Assembly (NCBI RefSeq): GCF_964355755.1
Contig: NC_092675.1
Coordinates: forward strand, 14,461,312 to 14,525,311
Reading direction: 5' to 3'
DNA length: 64,000 bases
DNA from: Antedon mediterranea
Taxonomy: Eukaryota > Echinodermata > Crinoidea > Comatulida > Antedonidae
The position numbers and the translations under genes were made by a program. The notes under the pieces were generated by a model, which saw only the letters and a program-made list of their open reading frames with translations, was not told the DNA's origin and searched no databases. Of this stretch, positions 52,684 to 59,659 are shown in pieces (position 1 is the stretch's first letter; the number at the start of each line of letters is the position of its first letter).

Positions 52684-52887
52684 AACAATTCTAAAACTAG
52701 CAAACTATGGCTAACTTACCAAATGTTAGAAGTTGCACGAGAACTCATCAAAGCAGATCGAACTGGGTCATGGAAAATGCATCTTCATGCTATGAATGAT
52801 TGTTTGCCAATATTTGCTGCAGCTGGACATTCTAATTATCTGAAGTCTGGTTATCTCAACCTCCAGAAAATTCAAAGGTTAGAAACA
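52684..52887 (+). pseudogene. left part of a repetitive invertebrate gene, split by the Polinton
   Basis: The frame reads through WLTYQMLEVARELIKADRTG, MHLHAMNDCLPIFAAAGHSN and YLKSGYLNLQKIQRLET, then runs into the Polinton end. I recognise the pattern (RTG.W..HL, LP.FAAAGH.NY.KS) as the middle part of a large family of uncharacterised, often multi-copy proteins in corals, molluscs and echinoderms. I consider them transposon-associated; their biochemical role is not established. The same frame resumes after the 6 bp target duplication at 63261. The start of the gene is missing and the fragment abuts a satellite, so it cannot be functional. Identification is by motif memory only. Confidence 0.7.
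52882..52887. repeat. left target-site duplication GAAACA of the Polinton
   Basis: GAAACA lies immediately before the AGTAGTATAG end and is repeated immediately after the other end at 63261-63266. Six base pairs is the length expected for Polinton/Maverick integration. Both copies sit in the same reading frame of the interrupted gene. Confidence 0.9.
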
Positions 52888-52906
52888 AGTAGTATAGTAC
52901 CCCGTT

Positions 52907-53245
52907 CAGTCCAATGAATAATTCATAAATTAATTAATGAATATTAATATATTAATTATGAGAGTACTATTTATGAATAATAAATATTTTAAAGGGTATT
53001 ATTTATGAATAAATTAATAAATTAATTAATTATGAGGGGTAGTTTTATGAATAATTAATATTTTAAAAGGTATTATTATGAATAAATGAATAAATCAATT
53101 AATTATGAAGGGTAGTTTTTATGAATAATTAAATGGTATTATTTATAAATAAATGAATTAATTAATTAGGTATGAGGGGGTAGTTTTATGAATATTTAAT
53201 AATTAAAATGGTATTATTTATGAACAAATTAATAAATTAATTTGT
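52907..53245 (+). repeat. subterminal AT-rich tandem repeats, left arm
   Basis: About four imperfect copies of a roughly 60-75 bp unit built from ATTATGAGGGGTAGTTTTAT, GAATAATTAATATTTTAAA and GGTATTATTTATGAATAAAT. The stretch begins with CAGTCCAATGAATAA, which also opens the two longer blocks further in. It is non-coding. Such iterons next to a terminus could be sites for element proteins, but that is inference. Confidence 0.75.
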
Positions 53246-53246
53246 T

Positions 53247-53410
53247 TAGTGATCCCAGTCCAATGAAAAAGTAATGAGATGTTTTAATATTCATGAATAT
53301 TAATATATTTTTTATTAATATGAGGGTGTTTTAATGAATAATTAGTAAATGCGTTGGTTTTTATTCTCTGAATTAATAAATTAAGTATTATATATGTAAA
53401 TTGTATTTAA
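53247..53410 (+). repeat. 160 bp block in left arm, copy 1
   Basis: It contains CAGTCCAATGAAAAAGTAAT, GAGATGTTTTAATATTC and TTAAGTATTATATATGTAAA. The block is repeated in the same orientation at 53796-53959 with about ten differences. Confidence 0.8.
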
Positions 53411-53703
53411 ATGTTAAAAATCAGTCTGATCAAATAGAATCAATCTGATCAGTTCTATTTGTAACTGGATAGGCTACCCTCAGTAAAGATGGTAATAAAT
53501 AAATAAAAATTAAAAATAATGTGCTTACCTTCATTGAGAAGTCTGAAATCTACAAGTTTAATCAGCTTTGATTACTGCTTTTTTTTATGTTTGTATAAGA
53601 ACAAAATCATAACATCAATCCGCTGTCTTTCCATGGAATTAGTTTACAGTATGTGAGGCGTGGACAGGTTATTTTTTCAAATCCAGTGATTTTAGCGGGT
53701 ATG
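53411..53703 (+). other. non-coding part of left arm, no gene seen
   Basis: AT-rich sequence with a short inverted motif (CTGATCAAATAG ... CTGATCAG). No open frame of note in either arm. The right arm copy has the same sequence with small indels, including a TA-rich run near 62620 that is absent here. Confidence 0.6.
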
Positions 53704-53744
53704 TGACGTCATCCGGCAATGAACCAATAAGATTCCTTATAAAC
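53704..53744 (+). promoter_or_regulatory. promoter-like CRE, CCAAT, TATA cluster (left arm)
   Basis: A perfect CRE palindrome TGACGTCA (53704-53711) is followed by CCAAT (53724-53728) and TTATAAAC (53737-53744). Order and spacing resemble an RNA polymerase II promoter firing rightward into the arm. The identical trio is conserved in the other arm. About 45 bp downstream is a GTAAGC donor-like site (53790), and TTTTTAACAG at 53958-53967 looks like an acceptor, so a spliced 5' leader is possible. Confidence 0.65.
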
Positions 53745-53795
53745 ATAGCGCTAATGAATTAATCTACCAATCATAATTCGTTGTTTTTTGTAAGC

Positions 53796-53959
53796 TTAGC
53801 GATCTCAGTCCAATGAATAAGTAATGAGATGTTTTAATATTCGTGAATATTAATATATTTTTATTAATATGAGAGTGTTTTAATGAATACTTAGTAATTG
53901 CGTTGGTATTTATTCTATGAATTATTGAATTAAGTATTATATATGTAAATTGTTTTATT
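53796..53959 (+). repeat. 160 bp block in left arm, copy 2
   Basis: Second copy of the 53247-53410 block. It falls inside the possible leader intron between the donor-like GTAAGC and the acceptor-like TTTTTAACAG. Confidence 0.8.
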
Positions 53960-54209
53960 TTTAACAGGGTACCTGATTTACTATATATATACAGATTGTT
54001 AATTTGAAAACAGTACAGTTTTCCTGCTTTAGATTTTTAACATTTAGTCATCTGTTCTTTATCCTGCTGTTATTATCTATCAGGATGAATTCTACTCTAC
54101 CGGTAGTAAGAGATTTTTTTCTTCTTCAAAAGGACAGAGTGCTGTATCTAATCGAGTAAAGATACACAAAGTTTCACATCAACACGGCACAGCAGTACCT
54201 TCAAATCGT

Positions 54210-54771
54210 ATGACGTGTTTAATGGCGATTCAACCCCCACCTCCAATGAACGTTGATTTCAATAATGTATCTAATACTGAAGAAGACGAACATTATAGAT
54301 CGAGAATAATTTCTGAAAAGGAGAGGATTGTATACGACGACATGTCATCGGTAGTTGACTACCACCTATTTCTGGCAAGAAAAGCCGATGTAGAAGATGA
54401 GGTAGAAGATGAGGTGTTTGCGGAAGAGTACCTGAACCCTGTGTTGGAGGTGGAGATTAAGAAAGAAACTACCGAACTTGAGTACAAAGAAATAATGAGA
54501 ACAATTGAGAAGGTTTTCATAGAAGAATTTATATTCATTCTGAAGGACATGGTTGAACGTTATAACTTTCACGGCTCAAGATATGAACAACTCCTAACAT
54601 TTTTTCGACCAATTCTGGCATTGAAACTTGTGGACAATAGCCCTACCCATTTTTGAATGGGCGCTAAACTACTTTCATTTACGTTGTATCAATGTTGATG
54701 CGTTCGATAAAGCCATAAAGTTGATTACAAATGATTCAGAACTTTTTAATAAGATTCTTTACCAATTGTAA
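54210..54771 (+). pseudogene. inverted-repeat gene, left copy, frameshifted near the end
   Basis: The frame opens at ATG 54210 and stays open for 148 codons to 54656. Compared with the right arm, an extra T in a T run (54650-54654) shifts the frame; the matching downstream frame continues to a TAA at 54769-54771. The protein would be about 185 residues with no signal peptide or membrane segment. It has a proline run near residue 8, a charged acidic stretch around residues 60-75 containing a duplicated VEDE, and a helical-looking second half (EYKEIMRTIEKVFIEEFIFI, then ERYNFHGSRYEQLLTFFRPI). The frame is open upstream of the ATG back to about 54041 without another ATG, and a 24-codon upstream ORF starts at 54085. 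I do not recognise the family. Being in both inverted repeats, it was carried in two copies facing inward. Confidence 0.75.
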
Positions 54772-54864
54772 TTTGTACAAATTAAAAATAATATCTTAAC
54801 ACTTTTTTAATTAATGTTACATAATTTTATAATTCTTATTTCTTTTCGGTAAATTTATTATTAT

Positions 54865-54975
54865 TATGGTTGTAAATTATATTGAAATAGAATGTGTGTT
54901 AAAATAAAGGTTGTGTTTTTTCTTTTAAAAGCAACAACAACGAAAATGAAATTTGATATTTGCGTGTTATTTAAG
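54865..54975 (+). repeat. recurring 3' module, copy at the inner edge of the left arm
   Basis: Contains GTAAATTATATTGAAATAGA, ATGTGTGTTAAAATAAAG, AACAACAACGAAAATGAAAT and TTGCGTGTT. Similar modules occur at 58850-58950 and 59043-59157 in the same orientation, and partly at 58686-58745. It straddles the inner boundary of the inverted repeat. Confidence 0.7.
54903..54908 (+). terminator. polyadenylation signal of the left inverted-repeat gene
   Basis: AATAAA about 130 bp after the TAA, followed by a GTTGTGTTTTTTC GT-rich run. The right arm has the mirror copy at 61192-61197. Confidence 0.6.
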
Positions 54976-55025
54976 TATTTGATTTATTTTTTTAATTTTC
55001 ATTTGGGTGAATGAGGGTAATGAAT

Positions 55026-55074
55026 ATGATTGAGTATTTAAGAAAAGTATATTAAGATCCTAAGCATCCTGATA
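55026..55074 (+). pseudogene. integrase remnant, N-terminal piece
   Basis: A short frame from ATG 55026 reads MIEYLRKVY, a stop, then DPKHPD before the nested transposon begins. The wording resembles the start of the retroviral-type integrase encoded by Polintons, where a Y-DP motif comes just before an F-G-G-V motif. The partner piece with that motif lies exactly on the far side of the nested transposon (58212). The TAA in place of a sense codon shows decay. Upstream 54976-55025 has nothing recognisable. Confidence comes mainly from the two pieces fitting either side of the insertion. Confidence 0.6.
55072..55074. repeat. left target duplication ATA of the nested transposon
   Basis: ATA precedes TAGGCTATGG and recurs after the other end at 58210-58212. 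Counting one ATA only, the integrase reading frame is continuous, which supports a 3 bp duplication rather than TA or TTAA. Confidence 0.65.
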
Positions 55075-55140
55075 TAGGCTATGGGGCATGGCCTTCTATC
55101 GTTTCATTTCGTGATCTCCTATCGGGAGGGGGGGGGGGAG
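55075..55140 (+). repeat. nested transposon, left inverted repeat
   Basis: Starts TAGGCTATGGGGCATGG, includes TTTCGTGATCTCCTATCGGG and ends in a run of about ten G. It pairs with 58133-58209. Confidence 0.8.
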
Positions 55141-55426
55141 AGAATAAAATTGGTATTACAATTATAACACAAATATAAACTGGCCGGTCCCGCTTGTAAA
55201 TTTTACGCGTCAACGAAATATGTTTGTTTTTATATGTATTTTATTGCGATATAGAAGATTTTTGTAGGTCAGTACAGGTCGCACAATTGACCAATCAAAA
55301 AATTTGTCTTTTAACTCATGGAGCTGTGCAACAGTAACTGTCCAATCAGATTCGCTTACACAGCGGGATACGGCTACTAGACAATCGTAAACAAACATGT
55401 GTTGTTCTTCTGGAGCGCGGAGGAAG
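55141..55426 (+). other. 5' leader region of the nested transposon gene
   Basis: About 290 bp between the inverted repeat and the first plausible ATG (55427). It has no convincing open frame on the plus strand. A minus-strand 62-codon frame at 55210-55398 has no recognisable content. The promoter of the transposon gene is expected here, but I see no clear TATA box. Confidence 0.5.
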
Positions 55427-57532
55427 ATGTCATCTTCTGATGATCAAAAACGTTGTTATTGACACAATACATCTAATTCTGGGACAATATTAACATTCAC
55501 AGAAACCAAATGGAAAACTTATTTAATGTGTACAAAAAATCTAAGCGGCAATCAAAAGGAGTTTTGTAGCCGCAAATCCTTTTGAAAATATTGAGAGCTT
55601 ACCAATACTTGTTACCAATTCCTGACGACGCTTGATGTCATAAAAAGATGCTATCAATATTTCACTGATTGTAGCAAACAAAGGCGAGCAGGAAAATATG
55701 ACATAGAGGATGTTAATTCATCCAACAATGAAGAAGGTAAATTCTATTTTTTTTAATGATAGGTCTAGACTAGGCCCCTAGCCTAGCTAGTAGGCCTAGG
55801 CCTAGTAATTATAAATTAGTTCATATCATATCTGCCTTGCTAAAAAAAGCCTAGCTAGGTAGGTTGGCGGTGGGTAGTCTACAAAGTTTATTTTTTTAAT
55901 ATGTAGAGTAGGCTAGGCCTAGTATATAATTTTTTTTTAATATCTGGGCCAACATAAAATGAACCCATAATTACAATATGAATTAGGCCTAGCTAGGGTG
56001 GCCCCAGTATTATTGTGTAGTGGACCTAGTTTGATGGTACCTCCATCTTGGGAAAAAACATTTGCATTTTATTCAATGTGGTAATGCATGCAAACCTTGG
56101 CAAGTAGCCTCAGGCAAGGACAGAATGGACCAACCTGATGCTTTATGTTGTTATTTGAGACATATTATTTGAATTCTTGTACTGCAATATTAAATAGTGT
56201 ATAGATGATACTGAACTGATTATATTATTATATTTATTACACAAACATTTAGAATCATAAATATTAATTAGTATTCTTTTTTTTTACAGAAGAATTTCAA
56301 GGATTAGAGTCAACAGAAGAGTCAACAGAAGAGTCAACAGCAGAACCTGTTACTAAACGAAGGAGAGTTCTGCGATCACATGTAACAATTACACAAACTG
56401 CATAAAAAATGCTGAACGAAGTCGAAGAGTAGCCATCGGCTCACAAACAATTAAAATACCAAAAGCCGAACAGCAAATTCCAGAACAGTTGAAAACATTT
56501 TTATCTGCTAATCAAGTTCTTCTTTCAGATATGAAGCATGTGTGAAGCAGATTACCTCAAGGGAATACATGTATTCATAACATCATCATTATTATGCCAT
56601 TCTATTTCAGAATCAAATGGAAAAGTTTTAATCAAGAAGAGGCAGACATCAGAATGTTTCTGTATGCGAAGTATGCTGTAGACCATGGTGGTAAAGATAT
56701 TGTTACAATCAGCCCTGACACTGATGATGTTTTTATTATTGGATTGGCATTTTGCAAAAGTCTGCATGGCTCTCACCTATATTTCAATACTGGAAAAGAT
56801 GCTAATCTCCGAACAATTGATCTGCAGGCTATTCAGGAACATATTGGAAATGATGTTTCAAATGCATTAATTAGACTACATTGCTTCACAGGATGCGATT
56901 CAGTCAGCGCTTTTTTGGGAACGGTAAAGTGAAGGCAATGAAACTCGTAATGGAAAACTCTAATTTATGCATTCTTTGCATTGGGCAATTCTACCAGCGA
57001 ACTTTCAGATGAATTACTTTGTGATCTAGAAACATTTGTATGTAGGCTGTATGGTCACAAGAACCAATCTGTCAATGAAGTAAGGTATGCAATGTTCTCA
57101 ATGAATGTAAGAGCTGAAAATATGATGCCACCCAATAAAGATACTGTATATAAACATATTCAGCGTGCCAATTCTCAAGCTTCAATTCACAAAGCTAGTT
57201 TTATTCAACAACAAAATGCTCCATCTCCTGTTGGAAATGGGTGGAAGATGGCCGATAATAAACTCGTAATTGACTGGATGGAGAAGCAACCTGCTCTACA
57301 CAGCATTCTCGAATTGTCATCCTGGTCATGTAAAAAGTCAAAATGCAATGAAGGGGTTGCAAATGAAAAATGCTGTGTATCCTTAGGATTCTCTTGTACA
57401 GAATTATGCTCATGCAAAAACTGTAAAAATCTTCTTCATACATCAGATGTTTTTGAAATTGATGGTGATGATAGCGATGATGAGGAAGAGGGAGATGAAT
57501 TTGAGCAGGAAGAACTTTTTAGTGTAGTTTAA
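55427..57532 (+). pseudogene. broken multi-exon gene of the nested transposon (FEN/PIN-like region plus Cys-rich tail)
   Basis: Coding traces run in order. (1) MSSSDDQKRCY at 55427, a frameshift, then LTFTETKWKTYL and later RCYQYFTDCSKQRRAGKYD, ending at a GT donor (55737). (2) An intron to the TTTTTTACAG acceptor (56289). (3) An exon with three 12 bp repeats (STEESTEEST), RRRVLRS, a frameshift, then SRRVAIGSQTIKIPKAEQQ and a stop at 56546. (4) From about 56611, a frame with NQEEADIRMFLYAKYA, VTISPDTDDVFIIGLA, HLYFNTGKD and LIRLHCFTGCDSVSAFLG. (5) After another frameshift, a Cys-rich cluster (CKKSKC, CCVSLGFSC, CSCKNCKN, about 57320-57430) and an acidic tail. EEAD..., SPDTD.. and FTGCDS match a common uncharacterised invertebrate family with a PIN/FEN1-like core and a CXC-like tail. 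Function is unproven. A large middle part appears deleted. Confidence 0.7.
55737..56289 (+). other. intron of the nested transposon gene, rich in TAGGCCTAG motifs
   Basis: Bounded by AAG|GTAAATTC and TTTTTTTTACAG|AAGAATTTC, with the coding phase preserved (GAA codon split after its first base). It contains a cluster of TAGGCCTAG, CCTAGCTAGG and TAGGCTAGGCCTAG words at 55770-55805, 55849-55862, 55908-55922 and 55984-55996. Confidence 0.7.
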
Positions 57533-58132
57533 GTGTAATTTATGGTTTACAAATGTTCATTTTACTTGGTCTACATGATTTTAATGTAATTACCCTAAAT
57601 TCACATATTATAGGCCTATTTAGGTTAAACTATTTTGTAACTTAACTATTTTGTAACGTAACGGATGAACCATGAGAAAGTATAAATAAAGAACCCATGA
57701 GATGATAAGCAATATTAAGACACATGAGTATTATAAGAAACTTTGCTGTAATAATTTCATTTATTTGTTACTAATTGCTTATAATTCTATGTTGTACATC
57801 TACAATGAAAACAATAATGCAACATTTGATTTATTACTAATTGATTATAATTCTATGTTATGCATCCAATGAAAACAAAAAGTTGCAATTATATAGGAGA
57901 GATAATATTAATAAATATTTTGTGACAGCATAGTCATGAATTATAAAGATTGAAAATGCATCTTCTTTTCAGTGTGCTTAAATAAATATTAATTAAGGTT
58001 TACTAACAGATACATTTCTTACAAGGAAATTCGATTTTTTTACACCTAAAATTACTCTTATTGCGTAACTTTTGGAAGCGGGATCGGCTGAATTTGTGTT
58101 AACCTAATTATTAACTATAAACTGTGTGAATA
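57533..58132 (+). other. 3' region of the nested transposon, no gene
   Basis: AT-rich. AATAAA at 57685-57690 is a likely polyadenylation signal, about 155 bp after the TAA. A segment of about 70 bp (TTACTAATTGCTTATAATTC) is repeated directly at roughly 57770-57812 and 57831-57875. No open frame on either strand looks real. Confidence 0.6.
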
Positions 58133-58209
58133 TCTTCCTCCCCCACCCCCGTTAGGAGATCACGAAATTCGTTTTCTAGGCCTCTTTTTGGCTCATGCCC
58201 CATAGCCTA
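58133..58209 (-). repeat. nested transposon, right inverted repeat
   Basis: Reverse complement starts TAGGCTATGGGGCATGAGCC and includes TTTCGTGATCTCCTAACGGG. Compared with the left arm it has about 12 extra bases in the middle. Confidence 0.8.
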
Positions 58210-58212
58210 ATA
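58210..58212. repeat. right target duplication ATA of the nested transposon
   Basis: Direct repeat of 55072-55074, immediately outside the CATGCCCCATAGCCTA end. Confidence 0.65.
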
Positions 58213-58395
58213 ATTTTGGTGGTGTGGACCGACTTTATCAAAATGTAAAAGACGATTTAAATATTACCAAGAGACAAGTTCAAGACTGACTGAACAAGCA
58301 ATACATTACACACATCCATTCAACGTAAATTCAAACAAAACTGGGTACTTGTAAGTGCTATTGATAAACAACGGGGAATGGATTTGGAAAAATAA
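58212..58395 (+). pseudogene. integrase remnant, second piece up to the start of the catalytic core
   Basis: The frame from 58212 reads NFGGVDRLYQNVKDDLNITK and RQVQD, then TGA at 58287 where a tryptophan codon is expected. It continues LNKQYITHIHST and, after a +1 shift, FKQNWVLVSAIDKQRGMDLE before a TAA at 58393. This is the pattern of the Polinton integrase: a zinc-binding/helical N-terminal region, then the start of the retroviral-type core with the ID.Q..DL segment holding its first catalytic aspartate. The remaining catalytic residues are absent; the sequence changes character at once. With one stop and one shift in 180 bp, plus the transposon at its left edge, it cannot make a working enzyme. 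The role in an intact element would be insertion into host DNA. Confidence 0.72.
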
Positions 58396-58411
58396 CGTGT
58401 ATAAAATTTGA

Positions 58412-58528
58412 TTCAGACAAACTGTTTGCAAAATCAAAGGTTTGACTCTAGATTTCCAAAAATCAAAGGAAGTCAATTTTGAAATAGTTGGTATAGCATG
58501 GTACGAGGAATCGGACTGGAAAAAATAA
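58412..58528 (+). pseudogene. short coding-like remnant, possibly Polinton DNA polymerase C-terminal piece
   Basis: A 38-codon frame reads FRQTVCKIKGLTLDFQKSKE and VNFEIVGIAWYEESDWKK, then TAA. The KIKGLTL....S..VNFE pattern is one I loosely associate with the end of protein-primed family B polymerases of Polintons and related elements. The segment is too short to be sure. If right, a large deletion joined the integrase core to the polymerase end. It could equally be chance. Confidence 0.35.
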
Positions 58529-59042
58529 CAACAACTAATCCTAACAAAATAACCCGTAAACCAAAATCTCACTTAATATTTATTTTTTATTATAAATTTG
58601 TAAAAGTAGTTAACCTATTTTAATTCATGGTAAATTTATTTTTCGAATTAATTTAATTTGTTTTATTTTCTGTTGAATTTTTATTATTATTATGTTTGTA
58701 AAGTGTATTGCAATAGATTTGTTTATTAAAATAAATTAATTATGTTTTGACTTAATTTATGTCAGTGTAAATTTGTAAAAGTAGTTTTCCTATTTTAATT
58801 CATGATAAGTTTATTTCTTGACTTTACTTAATTTTTTCTTTTCTGTTAAAGTAGAATGTGTATTAAAATACATTTTGTTTTTAACATCAACAACAAAAAA
58901 TGAAATTTTATCTTTGTGTGTTGTTTAATTCGTGTATGATGTTTTTCTAATTTATTTATACAAAAAAAAAAAAAAAAAACAAGTTTTTTTGTTAAATGTA
59001 ATTGCAAACATACATAATAAATGATTGCGATTAAAAATTATA
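58529..59042 (+). other. AT-rich intergenic region with degenerate 3' modules
   Basis: It holds a partial module at 58686-58745 and a fuller one at 58850-58950, plus a repeated phrase AATTTGTAAAAGTAGTT (58596 and 58770) and a poly(A) run of about 18 near 58961. No gene on either strand; the minus-strand frame at 58306-58572 is an antisense shadow of the integrase debris. Confidence 0.6.
58850..58950 (+). repeat. recurring 3' module, interior copy 1
   Basis: Contains TAGAATGTGTATTAAAATAC, AACATCAACAACAAAAAATG, AAATTTTATCTTTGTGTGTT and TCGTGTATGATG. It is similar to 54865-54975 and very similar to 59043-59157. Confidence 0.75.
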
Positions 59043-59157
59043 TTTTGTAAAGTGTATTACAATAGAATGTGTATTGAAATACATTTTGTTTTTAACATCA
59101 ACAACAAAAATGAAATTTGATCTTTGCGTGTTGTTTAACTCGTGTATGAAGTTTTTG
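59043..59157 (+). repeat. recurring 3' module, interior copy 2
   Basis: Contains GTAAAGTGTATTACAATAGA, AACATCAACAACAAAAATGA, TTTGCGTGTTGTTTAACTCG and TGTATGAAG. With 58850-58950 it forms a near-direct duplication about 200 bp apart, each copy followed by TTAAATGTAATTGCAAACAT. Confidence 0.75.
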
Positions 59158-59659
59158 AATTTGTTAAATGTAATTGCAAACATACATATTAAATGATTGT
59201 GACTAAAATTATTCTGGTTACTTTGTATTTTTTTATTTTAAACAGTAGTATTTTTAACAGTAGTTATATTTTATATATAAAAAGTAATATTACAAAAATA
59301 AACATACAAAATTCATAAAGCATAGACTTATTAAATTTAAATACAATTTCTTTATTTCAAAATGAATTTCATTTTATACGTGTTTTCAATTTTAAATCTT
59401 TTAAGAAAGACACAATACGTACTGATATAAGAACGTACACAAAAGAAAACAAATTTGAGACGCACGGTTTGTAACGACACTTTCAATAAGAAGGCATATT
59501 ATAAATGTATTTTTACCAAATTTATAAAGTAAATGCTTATTATTGAGAAATATACATTTTAGATAAATGATAACACATCTAAAATTAATTCGAGAGATCA
59601 ATACAATATGGTGTTCATAATAATTTGTTTTGATGACTAGAGGAAACATCTGAAGACAT
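59158..59659 (-). other. 3' flank of the Bcl-2-like gene, no second gene supported
   Basis: AT-rich. On the minus strand this is the downstream region of the Bcl-2-like gene. AATAAA-type signals read on that strand occur at about 59348 and 59232. A 90-codon minus-strand frame (59401-59673) overlaps the end of the gene but has no recognisable motif and is probably chance. Confidence 0.5.

Larger units (their letters stand above)
52888..54957 (+). repeat. left terminal inverted repeat
   Basis: It matches the reverse complement of 61144-63260 from AGTAGTATAG inward to GAAATGAAATTTGAT. The arm holds subterminal tandem repeats, a 160 bp block present twice, a promoter-like cluster, one gene and a polyadenylation signal. 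Differences from the right arm include a 12 bp repeat inside the gene and single-base indels. Confidence 0.9.
55075..58209 (+). mobile_element. nested DNA transposon, 3135 bp, unnamed family
   Basis: The ends are perfect 16 bp inverted repeats TAGGCTATGGGGCATG. A longer imperfect match (TTTCGTGATCTCCTA and a G run) makes each arm about 65-75 bp. The flanks are ATA. The inside holds a broken intron-containing gene on the plus strand. The insertion splits the Polinton integrase, so it is younger than the Polinton. I cannot assign a superfamily: 3 bp duplications suggest PIF/Harbinger, but the cargo protein does not look like that transposase. It may be non-autonomous. Confidence 0.75.

Noticed and set aside
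54359-54572. Minus-strand frames of 63 and 68 codons (also plus-strand 61528-61722)
   Set aside because: Antisense shadows of the inverted-repeat gene.
56685-56870. Plus-strand 61-codon frame overlapping the FEN/PIN-like region, and minus-strand 56552-56776
   Set aside because: Alternate-frame shadows of the frame carrying EEADIRMF and SPDTDD.
57201-57443. Minus-strand frames of 80 and 70 codons
   Set aside because: Antisense to the nested transposon gene, which shows the recognisable motifs.
55072-58212. TA (Tc1/mariner) or TTAA (piggyBac/Kolobok) target duplication for the nested transposon
   Set aside because: With ATA the 16 bp ends are perfect and the integrase frame closes in phase; TA leaves mismatched ends and TTAA is absent.
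58306-58572. Minus-strand 88-codon frame
   Set aside because: Antisense to the integrase and polymerase-like remnants; no motif.
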